Notes: generated by a model not told the origin, from the sequence alone. DNA of 64,000 bases from Marinifaba aquimaris (GCF_013328345.1 NZ_JABULX010000003.1:62001-126000), one strand, 5' to 3'. Shown: positions 16,319 to 25,842, numbered from the stretch's first letter. Made by a program: numbers and translations.

Positions 16319-17542
16319 ATGCAACATTTGAGCTTGTCACAACGGGTAAAGTTAACGTTTTTTGCAGGTTTTACACTCTTTGCTTTAGTGAGTTTGGCTG
16401 TTATTTTTGCCGTGACGAAAAACCTGGAGGACTATATTTTTGAACGCCAGTTATCGACTCTGGTTGAACAATATCAGTCGGCTTATACTCAAGGGAAGCC
16501 ATTAAAGCTCAATGATAATTTTTCTTTGTATCAGCAAGGTGATGCGCTACCAAAAGCATATTTGAAAACCCTCGAAAATTGGCCTGAAATGCCCGCTGGT
16601 ATAGGTGAAATTGATCACCCAGATGATCGAGATTATCACTATGCAGTCAGTTTTTTTGCAAATAAAGCTTGGTTGTTTATTTATGATGTTAATCAGTTGG
16701 AGCTCAGTGAAGAAATTGAGCAGTTGTTTTTGCATTTCATTTGGTTTGGATTTGCTAGCCTAGTCATCGCTTACTTTTTATTTTTCCAGTTGGTGTTAAA
16801 ACGCTCTTTAGCACCCATGTATCAGCTGATTGAGCAGGTGAAGCAACACGCCCAACACCCCGAACAAACTTATCAAAACCACTATGCCTATCACGACAAT
16901 GAACGAGGGCTTTTAAATCAAACAATTGCTGATTATGCGGTGCGCACCGCACAATTTATCAAACGCGAACAAGCATTTAGTCAGTTTGCCAGTCATGAAC
17001 TAAGAACACCTGTAACCATCATAAAAGGTGCAACAGAGCTATTGAAACTGTCTGAAAAAAATGCACCGCATTTGGCAAAACCCATCGCCAGAATTGAGTG
17101 TGCGACCAAGCAAATGGAAGATATGATCAGTGTGCTACTGAATTTAGCTCGAGAGAGGAAAAATACGTTAACTGAGCATGCCTATTACCAAGAGACTCTC
17201 ATAGAAGTGGTTGAGTTAATGCAAGAACCATTGCAAAAAGCACATAAAAAACTGGTTGTAGCAGGTCAATTATCGGCTGAATTAATGGGTTAAAAAGCGG
17301 AATTTGAACTCGTGCTGACCAATTTAATTGTTAATGCCATTAATCACAGTGGTGACGATGAAATTGAACTGCAATTGACGGCCAATCAACTGACTTTGTC
17401 TAATTCAATCAAGGTCGGGCAAAGTACCTCTGGCTTAGGTATTGGATTAAAAATTGTAGAGGGTGTGGCGATAGGGCAAGGCTGGGAGTTCAGCTATCAG
17501 GTACAAGCTGAGCAGTTTGCTGCATCAATAAATTTTAGCTAA
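16319..17542 (+). pseudogene. Sensor histidine kinase interrupted by an in-frame TAA
   Basis: The first part has 324 residues: TM1 (about 14-33), a periplasmic sensor, TM2 (about 140-162), a dimerisation domain with H-box FASHELRTPVTII (His226) and a linker ending LSAELMG. TAA at 17291-17293 then cuts the frame. Without a shift it continues KAEFELVLTNLIVNAINHS (the N-box of the ATPase domain) and STSGLGIGLKIVEG (the G2 box) to 17542. Both halves belong to one kinase of about 407 residues. A GTG at 17312 could only start the ATPase fragment. The first part alone lacks ATP binding, so signalling should be lost unless the stop is read through or the fragments work together. A CAA to TAA change is the simplest cause. 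The ATPase half is short and I see no clear D-x-G-x-G box. Confidence 0.82.
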
Positions 17543-17567
17543 CCCAAATGTTTCAGGTTAGCTAAAA
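17533..17567. terminator. Hairpin between convergent kinase and GT-C genes
   Basis: A perfect 12-bp stem TTTTAGCTAACC/GGTTAGCTAAAA with an 11-base loop overlaps the kinase stop codon. It works on paper in both directions; the minus-strand side is followed by TTTATTG. Confidence 0.65.
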
Positions 17568-17580
17568 CCACAACTACAAA

Positions 17581-19449
17581 CTATTTTGCCTGACGACTCA
17601 TGGTACCCGTTTTAGCGGTGAGCACGACTTGTTCAACATCTACCGCACGATTGCTCTTTGAGACTAATACCAGTGTTAATTTTTCGCCTGATTGGCTTTG
17701 TTGAGCCATCAATGAGTATGAATCAGGTGATTTTATGCTGACATCCCATTTCGTCTGCTCGGCATTATCCAAATGTATCACCATAGACTGCCTCGCTTTT
17801 AGCGTATTAACTAACTTATTGTCTTCGTTCAGGTATAGATGGTTACTCTTATCATTCTTGAATAAGTAACCTGGAATAATGATCTTATCGTCCGCTTGTT
17901 GAATACCGATATTGTTACCTTTCTTATTGAAGTAAATAGTACTCGGTTGGCGGTTACCTGAAATACGCACCTGTTGTGGGATATAGTTGTCATGGAACTC
18001 AGGCATATCATTTAATTCTCGGCCACTTCTGAAGATAGGACGCATACCCATATGAAAGATGATGAGATCTGGGTTTTGCTCAATGACATATTTACCTTCA
18101 CCCAATTCATGGCCTAAAAAGCCTTTACCAAAGTCAGCTGGTGGGTTGCGCGGCAGGTAGTAGTCATTTAAACCTAACATATCTAATGATGGCAGTTCCG
18201 ACCAATAGGGTAGGCAACCTGCTGCTGTCACGGCCATTAGTGGCTGCTCTTTATCAAAAGCGGCTTTTAAGGTTTCAGCAATGCGTTTTCCATCCCACTC
18301 CCAGCGCTCTGTCACCGCTTTGTGGTTGCGCTCTTCATTAAATTGTAAATAGCTCAGCGGTGCCAATAAACTACAGCCGATTAATATACTGGCAAAGTGC
18401 CATTTGGCCTTATCTTCAGCTAATTGCAAACTGATAAATTTGGCACCTTCGGCAATGGCAAAAGCAAAAACAACCATCAATGGAACGTGATGACGATAAG
18501 CAGGGAAAATATCGCCACCAATGAAAACCATATAGCTCGACCAAAGTACAAACATCAGTAATAAAATAAGTGCTTTGGGGCGTGATTTAGGGCTAAACAG
18601 TAAACCTACCATGGCCACCACGGCCAAAATAGAGAAAGGTGCGAGTGATAAAAAGCCATCTTTAAAATAATTAAAGCCATTTAAGAAATGATGGCTCGAA
18701 GGGGCAATTTTAACTAATGCCGTATTAGGTACCCATTCTCCGTAGTAATAGAGGCGAAAGGCTAACTGAGCTAAGAAAAAACCTATTGTAATAGGCAAGA
18801 TTAAAAATGACGTTAAAAAGATATGCTGACGTTTTGACCACAAGCCGTAAATGAAAAAAGCGGCTGCGCATGCCACCGTAAATAAAGGGCCATCAGGGCG
18901 AGTGATACAGGCAAGCCCCAGCGCAATTGATAAACCGATAATACTGTTTTTTTCTACTTTGTTTGATTCAACAATGTGATATGCAAAGGGTAATGCCGCT
19001 GCGATACAGGCTGCATATAAAGGTTGTTCTAAACCACCAATTGCCCATACTGCGATAGGACCGCTTAACGCTAAAAAGGCTAAGGAGATGAAAATAGCAA
19101 AGGTATTGGTTTTGAAATTATCCTTTTGGCTGTACCAATAAGCGATGGCAATCATAATGGTGCTCATACCAGCGAAGCTGAGCACTCGGGAGGCATCAAC
19201 CAAGTCCATGCCAAACCAACCAAGCAAAGCAATAAGCAATACCCAAAGCAAGTTCGAATAGCCTTCAACCGGGATGCCCTCTGTCCATGTCAAACCTTCA
19301 CCAGCTAACAATCGCGCCGAATATCGCAAGGAAATTAACGTATCATCAGAAATAAATGGATAGTAGTAACTGGCGTGGTAAAACAGTACGGTAATGAAAC
19401 TGGCCACTAAGCCGATGCCGACTAGTGTTGTGGGTTTTAATTTAATCAC
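17581..19449 (-). CDS. GT-C fold membrane glycosyltransferase, ZomB/AftB-like (copy 1)
   Basis: The 622-residue protein has many membrane segments in the first 400 residues and a soluble C-terminal part. After TM1 comes FISDDTLISLRYSARL, an acidic motif in the first outer loop as in lipid-phosphosugar-using GT-C enzymes, followed by PVEGYSNLLWVLL. Landmarks shared with the divergent paralogue are GGLEQPLYAA, CITRPDGP, YYGEWVPNTALVKI and FIGGDIFPAYRHHVPL. The family resembles the ZomB/AftB group. It would add sugars on the outer face of the inner membrane; donor and acceptor are unknown. It is divergent from its paralogue across 228 bp. Confidence 0.8.
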   Translation of the reverse strand: MIKLKPTTLVGIGLVASFITVLFYHASYYYPFISDDTLISLRYSARLLAGEGLTWTEGIPVEGYSNLLWVLLIALLGWFGMDLVDASRVLSFAGMSTIMIAIAYWYSQKDNFKTNTFAIFISLAFLALSGPIAVWAIGGLEQPLYAACIAAALPFAYHIVESNKVEKNSIIGLSIALGLACITRPDGPLFTVACAAAFFIYGLWSKRQHIFLTSFLILPITIGFFLAQLAFRLYYYGEWVPNTALVKIAPSSHHFLNGFNYFKDGFLSLAPFSILAVVAMVGLLFSPKSRPKALILLLMFVLWSSYMVFIGGDIFPAYRHHVPLMVVFAFAIAEGAKFISLQLAEDKAKWHFASILIGCSLLAPLSYLQFNEERNHKAVTERWEWDGKRIAETLKAAFDKEQPLMAVTAAGCLPYWSELPSLDMLGLNDYYLPRNPPADFGKGFLGHELGEGKYVIEQNPDLIIFHMGMRPIFRSGRELNDMPEFHDNYIPQQVRISGNRQPSTIYFNKKGNNIGIQQADDKIIIPGYLFKNDKSNHLYLNEDNKLVNTLKARQSMVIHLDNAEQTKWDVSIKSPDSYSLMAQQSQSGEKLTLVLVSKSNRAVDVEQVVLTAKTGTMSRQAK

Positions 19450-19677
19450 TTGTTTTGTCTCATTTTATTATTGTTATTTAGTGCATTGCACGAGCTTGGT
19501 GCATTAGGATAATAAAAGACATGGAGATTAATACAATCCATTGTATGCTAATTATCCTTTACGCTAGTCGAAAAACTAGTCGATGAATTACTCAGATGAC
19601 GCGATTCGCTACTACATTTCACGTTTGAATGCGTATATACTGAGCTACATATTTTTAACATTATAATAACAATAAGC

Positions 19678-21600
19678 ATGGAACAGGCAAACTCTTCTTT
19701 TAATTTGCAAGCAACATATCGCTATTTATTGGTCTTCTTATCTCTGTGTTTTGTCATGGTGTTTATTCGAACGGCCTGGATTTCTGATGACGCGGCAATT
19801 ACCTTTCGCTCGGTTTTAAACTTTGTTCATGGTTATGGCGCAGTCTATAACGTTGGTGAACGGGCTCAAGCCTACACTCACCCCTTGTGGTTTATGATTG
19901 TTTCCGCTGTGACCTGGTTAATTGGCAATGTATTTTACGCCGCTTACATCGTCGCTTTTACCTGTTTGGCTGCGGCTATGTACATTTGGGCGAAGAAAGT
20001 TGCTAAGTCGACCGAGTGGTTACTTATTGGCTTTGTGACTTTGCTGTTTTCTAAGTCTTTTACTGATTATGCAACATCAGGTTTAGAGAACCCTTTATCT
20101 GCGCTTCTCGTCGCAACATTTATTTGGCAAGCATTTAGTTGCCAAGACGCAATTAAGCAGTACTTTAGACTAGCATTACTAACGGGCTTGATGTTTTTAA
20201 CCCGTCCAGATCTTATTTTGGTAGCGCTACCTTTACTCGCTTACAAAGCCTTCCAATTGCGCCAACCTATTAGTGTTATTAAATGGTCGTTATTAGCCGG
20301 TATTCCTGTCTTTACTTGGATTCTCATCTCGCTGTTCTATTACGGTTTTCCTCTGCCTAATACTGCTTATGCCAAGCTTGGGATGGGGATTGCAGGTGGT
20401 GAGCTAGCGATGCAAGGCTTCCAATATTATTTAGATTCTATTAATCGCGACCCACTGACGTTAATCGTGATTGCTTTTGCCCTTGTAACGACGTTTATGA
20501 GCAAACAAACCATTAGCCGTTTGATAGCGCTTGGTGTTGCCTTGTATTTACTTTACATCATCAAGATCGGCGGTGACTTTATGTCAGGCCGTTTCTTTGC
20601 TGTGCCTTTATTTACTTGTTGTATTTTACTCTCACTACAAGGTCGTCTACCGGTTGCTGCTACAGGTGTATTTGCAGCAGCGGCGGCCAGTATTGGCTTT
20701 GCATCGCCAAGCACGCCGATCATGAGTGATTCAAGTTATCACAATGTTGAAATTGCGAAGTCGGGCATTGCAGATGAAAGAGGTTTTTATTACCAGAAAT
20801 ACGGTTTGTTATCAGGTGATCGTCAGCGTTATCTCGACTTACCTGAGTGGCGTTTGTCTAACCCTGAAAAAGGTCCTACGTATGTGAAAAGTACTTGTGG
20901 TCAACTCGGTTATAAGGGCATGTATGCAGGGCCCGACCTACACAATATTGATATTTGTGCCCTAGCCGATCCATTATTAGCACGAATGCCTGCTAAGTAT
21001 AAGAAAAAGTGGCGGATAGGCCATTATATGCGCCCAGTACCTAAGGGTTATCAGCAAGCTGTATTTGAGGGGAGCGAAAAGTTAGCCGATGAAAATCTCG
21101 GCGAGTTTTATCAGCATTTATCGGTGATCACTAAAGGCGATTTATGGTCTGGTCAGCGTTTTAAAACGATTCTAGCGATGAATTTTGGCCAATATAATGA
21201 CTTGGTTGATTTTGAATATTATCGTACCGGTCCACGTCAACAAGCTGAATTGGGGCAATTAGCGGTTATTAAAAACAATGGTGCGCGATGGAATGAATTA
21301 GGTAACGTGATACTTGAAGAGCGCAAGCCACTTAGTATTGCCTTGCCTAGTGCTCCTACTCAAGTTAGGCAAATCGACTTGTCGTTAGATAATAATGATG
21401 TATATGGCGTATCGCTTTGGCAAAACGATGAAAAGCTATGGGAACGCAAAATTCACCCTGATCGAAAAAAGCGCCACGGTCTAAAACGTCACTACTTAGG
21501 CTTGCCAAAAAACATTCCGCTTGAACGTGTCAACACGATTAAAATTGAAGTATTAGAGGGTGATGGGGCGCAATCATTGGGTCATTTAGTACTTAACTAA
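19678..21600 (+). CDS. GT-C fold membrane glycosyltransferase, ZomB/AftB-like (copy 2)
   Basis: The 640-residue protein has the same layout as the divergent gene: WISDDAAITFRSVLNFVHGYG after TM1, RAQAYTHPLWFMI, TSGLENPLSALL, FLTRPDLILV, FYYGFPLPNTAYAKL, KIGGDFMSGRFFAVPL, then a soluble C-terminal part of about 280 residues. Conservation of these motifs in order shows the two are paralogues. The ribosome site before the ATG is weak. A role in envelope glycan or surface-structure assembly is likely; the motility link of ZomB-type proteins is known for other species only. Confidence 0.8.
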   Translation: MEQANSSFNLQATYRYLLVFLSLCFVMVFIRTAWISDDAAITFRSVLNFVHGYGAVYNVGERAQAYTHPLWFMIVSAVTWLIGNVFYAAYIVAFTCLAAAMYIWAKKVAKSTEWLLIGFVTLLFSKSFTDYATSGLENPLSALLVATFIWQAFSCQDAIKQYFRLALLTGLMFLTRPDLILVALPLLAYKAFQLRQPISVIKWSLLAGIPVFTWILISLFYYGFPLPNTAYAKLGMGIAGGELAMQGFQYYLDSINRDPLTLIVIAFALVTTFMSKQTISRLIALGVALYLLYIIKIGGDFMSGRFFAVPLFTCCILLSLQGRLPVAATGVFAAAAASIGFASPSTPIMSDSSYHNVEIAKSGIADERGFYYQKYGLLSGDRQRYLDLPEWRLSNPEKGPTYVKSTCGQLGYKGMYAGPDLHNIDICALADPLLARMPAKYKKKWRIGHYMRPVPKGYQQAVFEGSEKLADENLGEFYQHLSVITKGDLWSGQRFKTILAMNFGQYNDLVDFEYYRTGPRQQAELGQLAVIKNNGARWNELGNVILEERKPLSIALPSAPTQVRQIDLSLDNNDVYGVSLWQNDEKLWERKIHPDRKKRHGLKRHYLGLPKNIPLERVNTIKIEVLEGDGAQSLGHLVLN

Positions 21601-21628
21601 TTACACATTTTTAAAACTCATGTTAAAT

Positions 21629-21669
21629 CAGCGATTTAAAGCAAATTAGCCCTTTAATTCGCTGTTTTT
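21629..21669 (+). terminator. Terminator of GT-C copy 2
   Basis: CAGCGA-T-TTAAAG pairs with CTTTAA-T-TCGCTG (12 bp, one T-T mismatch, 10-base loop) and is followed by T5. Confidence 0.75.
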
Positions 21670-21845
21670 CTGTTTCTTCTGCCGGTATTAGCGCTCAAAA
21701 CCGACTATTGGTCATTAAAAACTATATTTTTAGGTTTTATAATGGGTTAGTCGATTGTTGGTTTTTTAGTCTGTGAAATTGTCTTGTTTTGAACTAATTT
21801 TAAAGAGCTACGTATAAAGCAATATCATCTAGCAGGAGAAAACTT

Positions 21846-22028
21846 ATGCATTCTTTGTTTAACGGTGACCCTAGTATCTTTTTAAAAGAGAAGTATGACT
21901 TCAAACGCCAACAAGCATCTATTGCGCAACGCAACGGCGACTTAAAAGAGTACATGCAATTGACTCATGAAGCCGATGAAATCTGGCTGCAAATGGAAGA
22001 AATGGAATCAGAACTAGGCCATTCTTAG
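21846..22028 (+). CDS. DUF6435-like small protein
   Basis: The protein has 60 residues, no signal and no membrane segment. It reads as two charged helices: LFNGDPSIFLKEKYDFKRQQASIAQRNGD, then EYMQLTHEADEIWLQMEEME. The pattern (phenylalanine-rich start, DP, Lys-Tyr, AQRNGD, EAD/EIW) matches the small DUF6435 group common in marine gammaproteobacteria. An AGGAG site lies 8 bases before the ATG. The function is unknown. Confidence 0.75.
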   Translation: MHSLFNGDPSIFLKEKYDFKRQQASIAQRNGDLKEYMQLTHEADEIWLQMEEMESELGHS

Positions 22029-22039
22029 TTCATCACTAC

Positions 22040-22065
22040 ACCTGCTCTAAACTTCCAGAGCAGGT
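22040..22065. terminator. Hairpin between convergent genes
   Basis: A perfect 9-bp stem ACCTGCTCT/AGAGCAGGT has an 8-base loop between the DUF6435-like gene and the lipase. A weak T-rich stretch follows on the plus strand. Confidence 0.6.
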
Positions 22066-22068
22066 AAA

Positions 22069-22905
22069 TTATTGGTTTTTTGTCAGCGCGACCAGCTTGG
22101 GAATATAGCTTTGTTCATCTCCCATTAAAGTGTGGTTATCAATGACATCAAATTTCTCCGTCACTTTTTCAACAAATACCTCAAGCGCATTTACCCTTTG
22201 TTGCCACCAAGTTGTTTCATCTTCAGCGGTTGAAAAGTCAGTCCTTAATATAATGCGATTTCCAGGGTGACTGAAAAAAGGCTCAGGAGGTAAGTGTGGC
22301 ACAATATCATTTTCGTTCACTACCCTGTGGTGAGGTCCTAACACTTTAGCATTGAGTTGCTCAGCAAAGGCTGCGTTGCCTGGTCTTGGGCTGGCAAACG
22401 TATAAATACCATAAACAGGATAATCATTTTCAATCAGCATGCCTGCATACAAAGAACATAATGCACCGCCTAAACTGTGGCCGGTTAACCAAATTTTTTG
22501 ATTGTTATCACGCATTACATCAATGGCATTGGTCAATTTGATCACGGCTGGGTAAAGTGCATCCTGAATACCTCCATGTGCTTTGGTGCCCTTTAATGGG
22601 CCTGGATCACGCACAGCTTGAAAATCACTCAGCCAATCTTGTACTTCTTGGCTCCCCCTAAAAGCGATGATGATATTGTCTTTATCACTGGTGACAAAAC
22701 ACTGAGTATTAATATCAACGCTTTTACACACTGAAATGCACGTCGGTTGGTTTAGTTTCCAACGTTTGATTTGAATCGATATTTCTGTCGGTTCTTTGTA
22801 TGACAAGGCACATAAGACCGCTAATGACAGTGCCGTTTGTGGATCAAATACTTTGCTAGGTTTGAGAATAATCGGGTGGTCGGTATATCGCATAACTGGA
22901 TCCAT
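22069..22905 (-). CDS. Class 3 lipase-like alpha/beta hydrolase
   Basis: The 278-residue protein has no signal peptide. The lipase class 3 core is clear: IIIAFRGSQEVQDWLSDF (oxyanion region), KAHGGIQDAL, the nucleophile elbow WLTGHSLGGALCSLYAG with catalytic Ser, YTFASPRPGN, then VNENDIVPHLPPEPF (Asp) and a final His in VIDNHTLMGD. It should hydrolyse acyl esters of lipids or phospholipids in the cytoplasm unless exported by a specialised system. The ATG at 22905 overlaps the stop of the upstream gene as TGATG, so translation is coupled. A TTG one codon upstream is an unlikely start. Confidence 0.85.
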   Translation of the reverse strand: MDPVMRYTDHPIILKPSKVFDPQTALSLAVLCALSYKEPTEISIQIKRWKLNQPTCISVCKSVDINTQCFVTSDKDNIIIAFRGSQEVQDWLSDFQAVRDPGPLKGTKAHGGIQDALYPAVIKLTNAIDVMRDNNQKIWLTGHSLGGALCSLYAGMLIENDYPVYGIYTFASPRPGNAAFAEQLNAKVLGPHHRVVNENDIVPHLPPEPFFSHPGNRIILRTDFSTAEDETTWWQQRVNALEVFVEKVTEKFDVIDNHTLMGDEQSYIPKLVALTKNQ

Positions 22906-23420
22906 CAAGCAAGAGAGAGAAAAAACGCATCGTCGGTTTGGTTATGAGGTGGTAGTGAGGTTGGTACGGGTATGCTCAATGCCTTCTCACTGGCTTGTGC
23001 AAAGTCGCAGTGCTTTCTGGCACCATTGATGATAATGGCAATGACAAAACGTATGGCAAAATACTCTGCCACTTCTGGTAAGTAAGGGATATCTATGTAG
23101 TCATTGGCGAGTTCAGATAAGCGTTTAATCAAACGTTTAGCTTCTTCATCATCTATGCCTTTATCTAAACTGCGAACTAAATCGTAAAGCTCATTAGGTA
23201 AGTTGTTGTATAAGTAGTTATCAACTTTTAGCACCACTTTGACCAATATCTTTTCTTCTTTAGATTCAGATACTAATGGCACATTTATTTTTTCATTCAG
23301 TTGCTGGGCAATTGTTTGTACTTGCGCAGGCGTCAGCTTACTTCGCTTTGGCGTAGGCGCATAGTATTCGTCGAGCAACTGGCGAAATTCAACTTCGGTT
23401 AAATCAGCAATCTTTTTCAT
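22905..23420 (-). CDS. Unknown cytoplasmic protein coupled to the lipase gene
   Basis: The 171-residue protein is helix-rich and not recognised. It begins MKKIADLTEVEFRQLLDEYY, followed by KRSKLTPAQVQTIAQQLNEKI, VKVVLKVDNYLYNNLPNELYDLVRSLDKG, and ends with a mildly hydrophobic helix VAEYFAIRFVIAIIINGARKH. There is no signal peptide. The stop overlaps the lipase start by one base, so the two products are probably made in fixed ratio. It could be a chaperone, adaptor or inhibitor of the lipase; context alone cannot decide. Confidence 0.7.
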   Translation of the reverse strand: MKKIADLTEVEFRQLLDEYYAPTPKRSKLTPAQVQTIAQQLNEKINVPLVSESKEEKILVKVVLKVDNYLYNNLPNELYDLVRSLDKGIDDEEAKRLIKRLSELANDYIDIPYLPEVAEYFAIRFVIAIIINGARKHCDFAQASEKALSIPVPTSLPPHNQTDDAFFLSLA

Positions 23421-23737
23421 CGTTTTGTCCTTTGTTGATGTTACAAACCTTACGGCTGGGCCATATACTGGACTGCAAGGTTGACCCTTTCCAGATAGCT
23501 AGCGATTAGTTTAGTTGAACACCTGTTTGTTTTTTGTCCCTTTTTAACAGAATACTTCTGAAATAGGTTTTAAAGCTGTTTAAATCGATTTCATCTTATC
23601 TAAAAAAATAATTACCAATAGCGCTTTTTTTATTTATCTTTGATGAAGTTTTTTATTTTCAGCTTTGTTATGTAAATCCCCCTTGTTCACTGGTTTATCT
23701 GTTGTTAAATTAACCAAGTTGTAAAAAGGAGATAAAC
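23421..23737. other. Divergent promoter region, no gene seen
   Basis: There are 317 bp between the minus-strand lipase unit and the plus-strand yjgN gene. The half nearer yjgN is A/T-rich. A GGAG ribosome site for yjgN lies at its end. I find no small gene, strong hairpin or recognised operator. Confidence 0.55.
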
Positions 23738-24799
23738 ATGGAAACACAACAACAGGGTGAGTTAACACCGCAACACAGTTCAACTAGCTATGCTTTTCAA
23801 TTTAAAGGAAAAACGGGAGAGTTTTTTAGAATTTGGATTGTTAATTTAGCTTTAACGATTGTTACGCTTGGTATTTATTCAGCATGGGCGAAAGTTCGCC
23901 AATCACAATACATGTGTGGTAATACCTTTTTTGATAATCACGAATTTCAATATCTAGCGACCCCAATGCAGATTTTAAAAGGTCGTTTAATTGCATTTGC
24001 ACTTATCATTACTTATTCCGTTTTATCAAGTGTCTATCCAATGGCCGCAGCTGGTTTTATGGTCGCACTTGTTTTATTAATGCCTTTACTTCTACTTTCA
24101 AGTTTGAAGTTTAACTACCATAACTTGTCATATCGCCATGTGCGTTTTAGATTTACGGGTAAGGTAGGGCAGGCATATTGGTACTTTTTATTATTACCTA
24201 TTTTAGCTGTTCTGCCTTTTGGTTTGTTATTGCCGTATGCAATTAAACAGCAAAAGTGCTTTATTGCGAATAACTTGTATTGGGGCGATCAAGAGTTCAA
24301 ATCTGAACCACCTCTGGGCGCTTTTTATGGCTTATTTTTAGGTTGTATTGGGGTCGTAGTCGTTTTAAGTTTTGTTATTGGCGCTGTTTTCGGCTTAGGG
24401 GCACTTTCGAGTGAATCCGGCGGTCAAGTGATGGCGTTGATGTTAGTGTTAGGCCCAATCATTTATCTAGCTATGTTTGCAATTGGCTTTGTCGCTAACG
24501 GCTATATTCTTCGCTTTATGCTCAATAATGCGCAGCTTGCGGACAGCAAAATTAATACAACACACTCGCCTTGGACATATGGCTTTATTTTGTTGTCTAA
24601 CACATTAGCCATTATTTTCAGCTTAGGTTTAGCTTACCCTTGGGCGAAAATTCGCATGAACCGTTATTTAGCTAAAAACATTACTATGAGCAAAGAGCTC
24701 GATTTATCGAGTGTCGCCGCAAACAATGGACAAGCCAATAGTTCGGTTGGTCAAGAAGTGGCAGATGGCTTTGATATGGAAGTGGGCTTAGGGCTGTAA
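23738..24799 (+). CDS. yjgN: YjgN/DUF898 family inner-membrane protein
   Basis: The 353-residue protein begins with a Gln/Thr-rich cytoplasmic start and then FQFKGKTGEFFRIWIVNLALTIVTLGIYSAWAKVRQSQYMCGNTFFDNHEFQY, the diagnostic DUF898 block. A similar block occurs again at FILLSNTLAIIFSLGLAYPWAKIRMNRYLAKN, and several membrane segments lie between. The function of the family is not established; it is regularly linked with an M48 protease gene, as here 2 bp downstream. A strong AAGGAG site precedes the ATG. Confidence 0.9.
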   Translation: METQQQGELTPQHSSTSYAFQFKGKTGEFFRIWIVNLALTIVTLGIYSAWAKVRQSQYMCGNTFFDNHEFQYLATPMQILKGRLIAFALIITYSVLSSVYPMAAAGFMVALVLLMPLLLLSSLKFNYHNLSYRHVRFRFTGKVGQAYWYFLLLPILAVLPFGLLLPYAIKQQKCFIANNLYWGDQEFKSEPPLGAFYGLFLGCIGVVVVLSFVIGAVFGLGALSSESGGQVMALMLVLGPIIYLAMFAIGFVANGYILRFMLNNAQLADSKINTTHSPWTYGFILLSNTLAIIFSLGLAYPWAKIRMNRYLAKNITMSKELDLSSVAANNGQANSSVGQEVADGFDMEVGLGL

Positions 24800-24801
24800 T
24801 T

Positions 24802-25842
24802 TTGCGCTTTAACGCTCATTTTTCTGATGGGAGTAGTGCGCAGCTACTCCCTGTTTCCGTTCAGCAAATCGACCAAACGATTCATTTTATTATCGCAGAT
24901 AATGCGCATTATTTTTCGCTCGAACAGTGCGAATTGTCTCCGAGAATTGGCTCGACACCTCAATACATTGATTTGCCAAATGGCGCTCGCCTAGTCAGTG
25001 AAGACTTTGATGCACTCGCGGCTATTTTTACTAAACAAAGTCCTTTCATCGATAAGTTATCCCATTTTTTAGAGAGTAAATGGCTGTATTTACTCGCTAG
25101 CTTAGCCGTTACTTGTATAACTGCTTGGTGGCTCGTTAATAGTGCTATCCCGGCTATGGCAGACTCTATTGCTAAGCAATTGCCCTCACAAATTTTGGCG
25201 CAAGTCAGTGATCAATCACTCGATTTACTCGCTGAGCACTATTTATCTGATAGTGAACTGAGTTTAACCAAGCGAGGTACCATAGCTTCGTATTTTGAGC
25301 ATTATATTAGTCAACTCGATACCCCTTATGATTATCAACTGCACTTTTATAAAGGTAATGATTTACAGGCTAATGCTTTTGCTTTGCCAAATGGCCATAT
25401 AGTGATCACCGATGAATTGGTTGAATTGTTAGTCGATGATGAAAGGATTATGTCTGTGTTACTGCACGAAGTCGGTCATGTGGAACAGCGTCATGGTTTG
25501 CGCAATGTATTGCAGCAACTCGGCATTTTTATTCTATTTGGTATGTTTCTCAATGATTTGGGGGATGTTTCAGGTGTGTTTAGCGGTATCCCTATGGCTG
25601 TGTTGCAGTTGGATTATTCTAGACAGTTTGAATACCAAGCTGACCGTTTTGCGATTGAACAAATTCATCAGGCCGATTCTGTCATTCAAGCCTCGAGTGA
25701 TGACTTTATTAAAAGCTTCGAGTTAATGTCTGAGTATTATCAGGATTCAGGTGATGTACCTGAGTTTTTATCGACTCATCCTTTAACTGAAAACCGGATT
25801 AATCAGATTGAGCTGATGGTCGAACAAAGCCAAGCAAATTAG
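24802..25842 (+). CDS. M48 family metallopeptidase, membrane-anchored
   Basis: The protein has 346 residues with a TTG start directly after the yjgN stop. The start is chosen because the small N-terminal domain (RFNAHFSDGSSAQLLPVSV) needs it and no ATG fits. One membrane segment lies at about 96-113 (WLYLLASLAVTCITAWW). The protease domain carries the zinc motif HEVGH in VLLHEVGHVEQRHG and the third ligand Glu in FEYQADRFAIEQI, as in HtpX/BepA-like M48 enzymes. LSTHPLTENRINQI near the end is a family signature. It probably degrades misfolded envelope proteins. It is translated with YjgN. Confidence 0.9.
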   Translation: MRFNAHFSDGSSAQLLPVSVQQIDQTIHFIIADNAHYFSLEQCELSPRIGSTPQYIDLPNGARLVSEDFDALAAIFTKQSPFIDKLSHFLESKWLYLLASLAVTCITAWWLVNSAIPAMADSIAKQLPSQILAQVSDQSLDLLAEHYLSDSELSLTKRGTIASYFEHYISQLDTPYDYQLHFYKGNDLQANAFALPNGHIVITDELVELLVDDERIMSVLLHEVGHVEQRHGLRNVLQQLGIFILFGMFLNDLGDVSGVFSGIPMAVLQLDYSRQFEYQADRFAIEQIHQADSVIQASSDDFIKSFELMSEYYQDSGDVPEFLSTHPLTENRINQIELMVEQSQAN

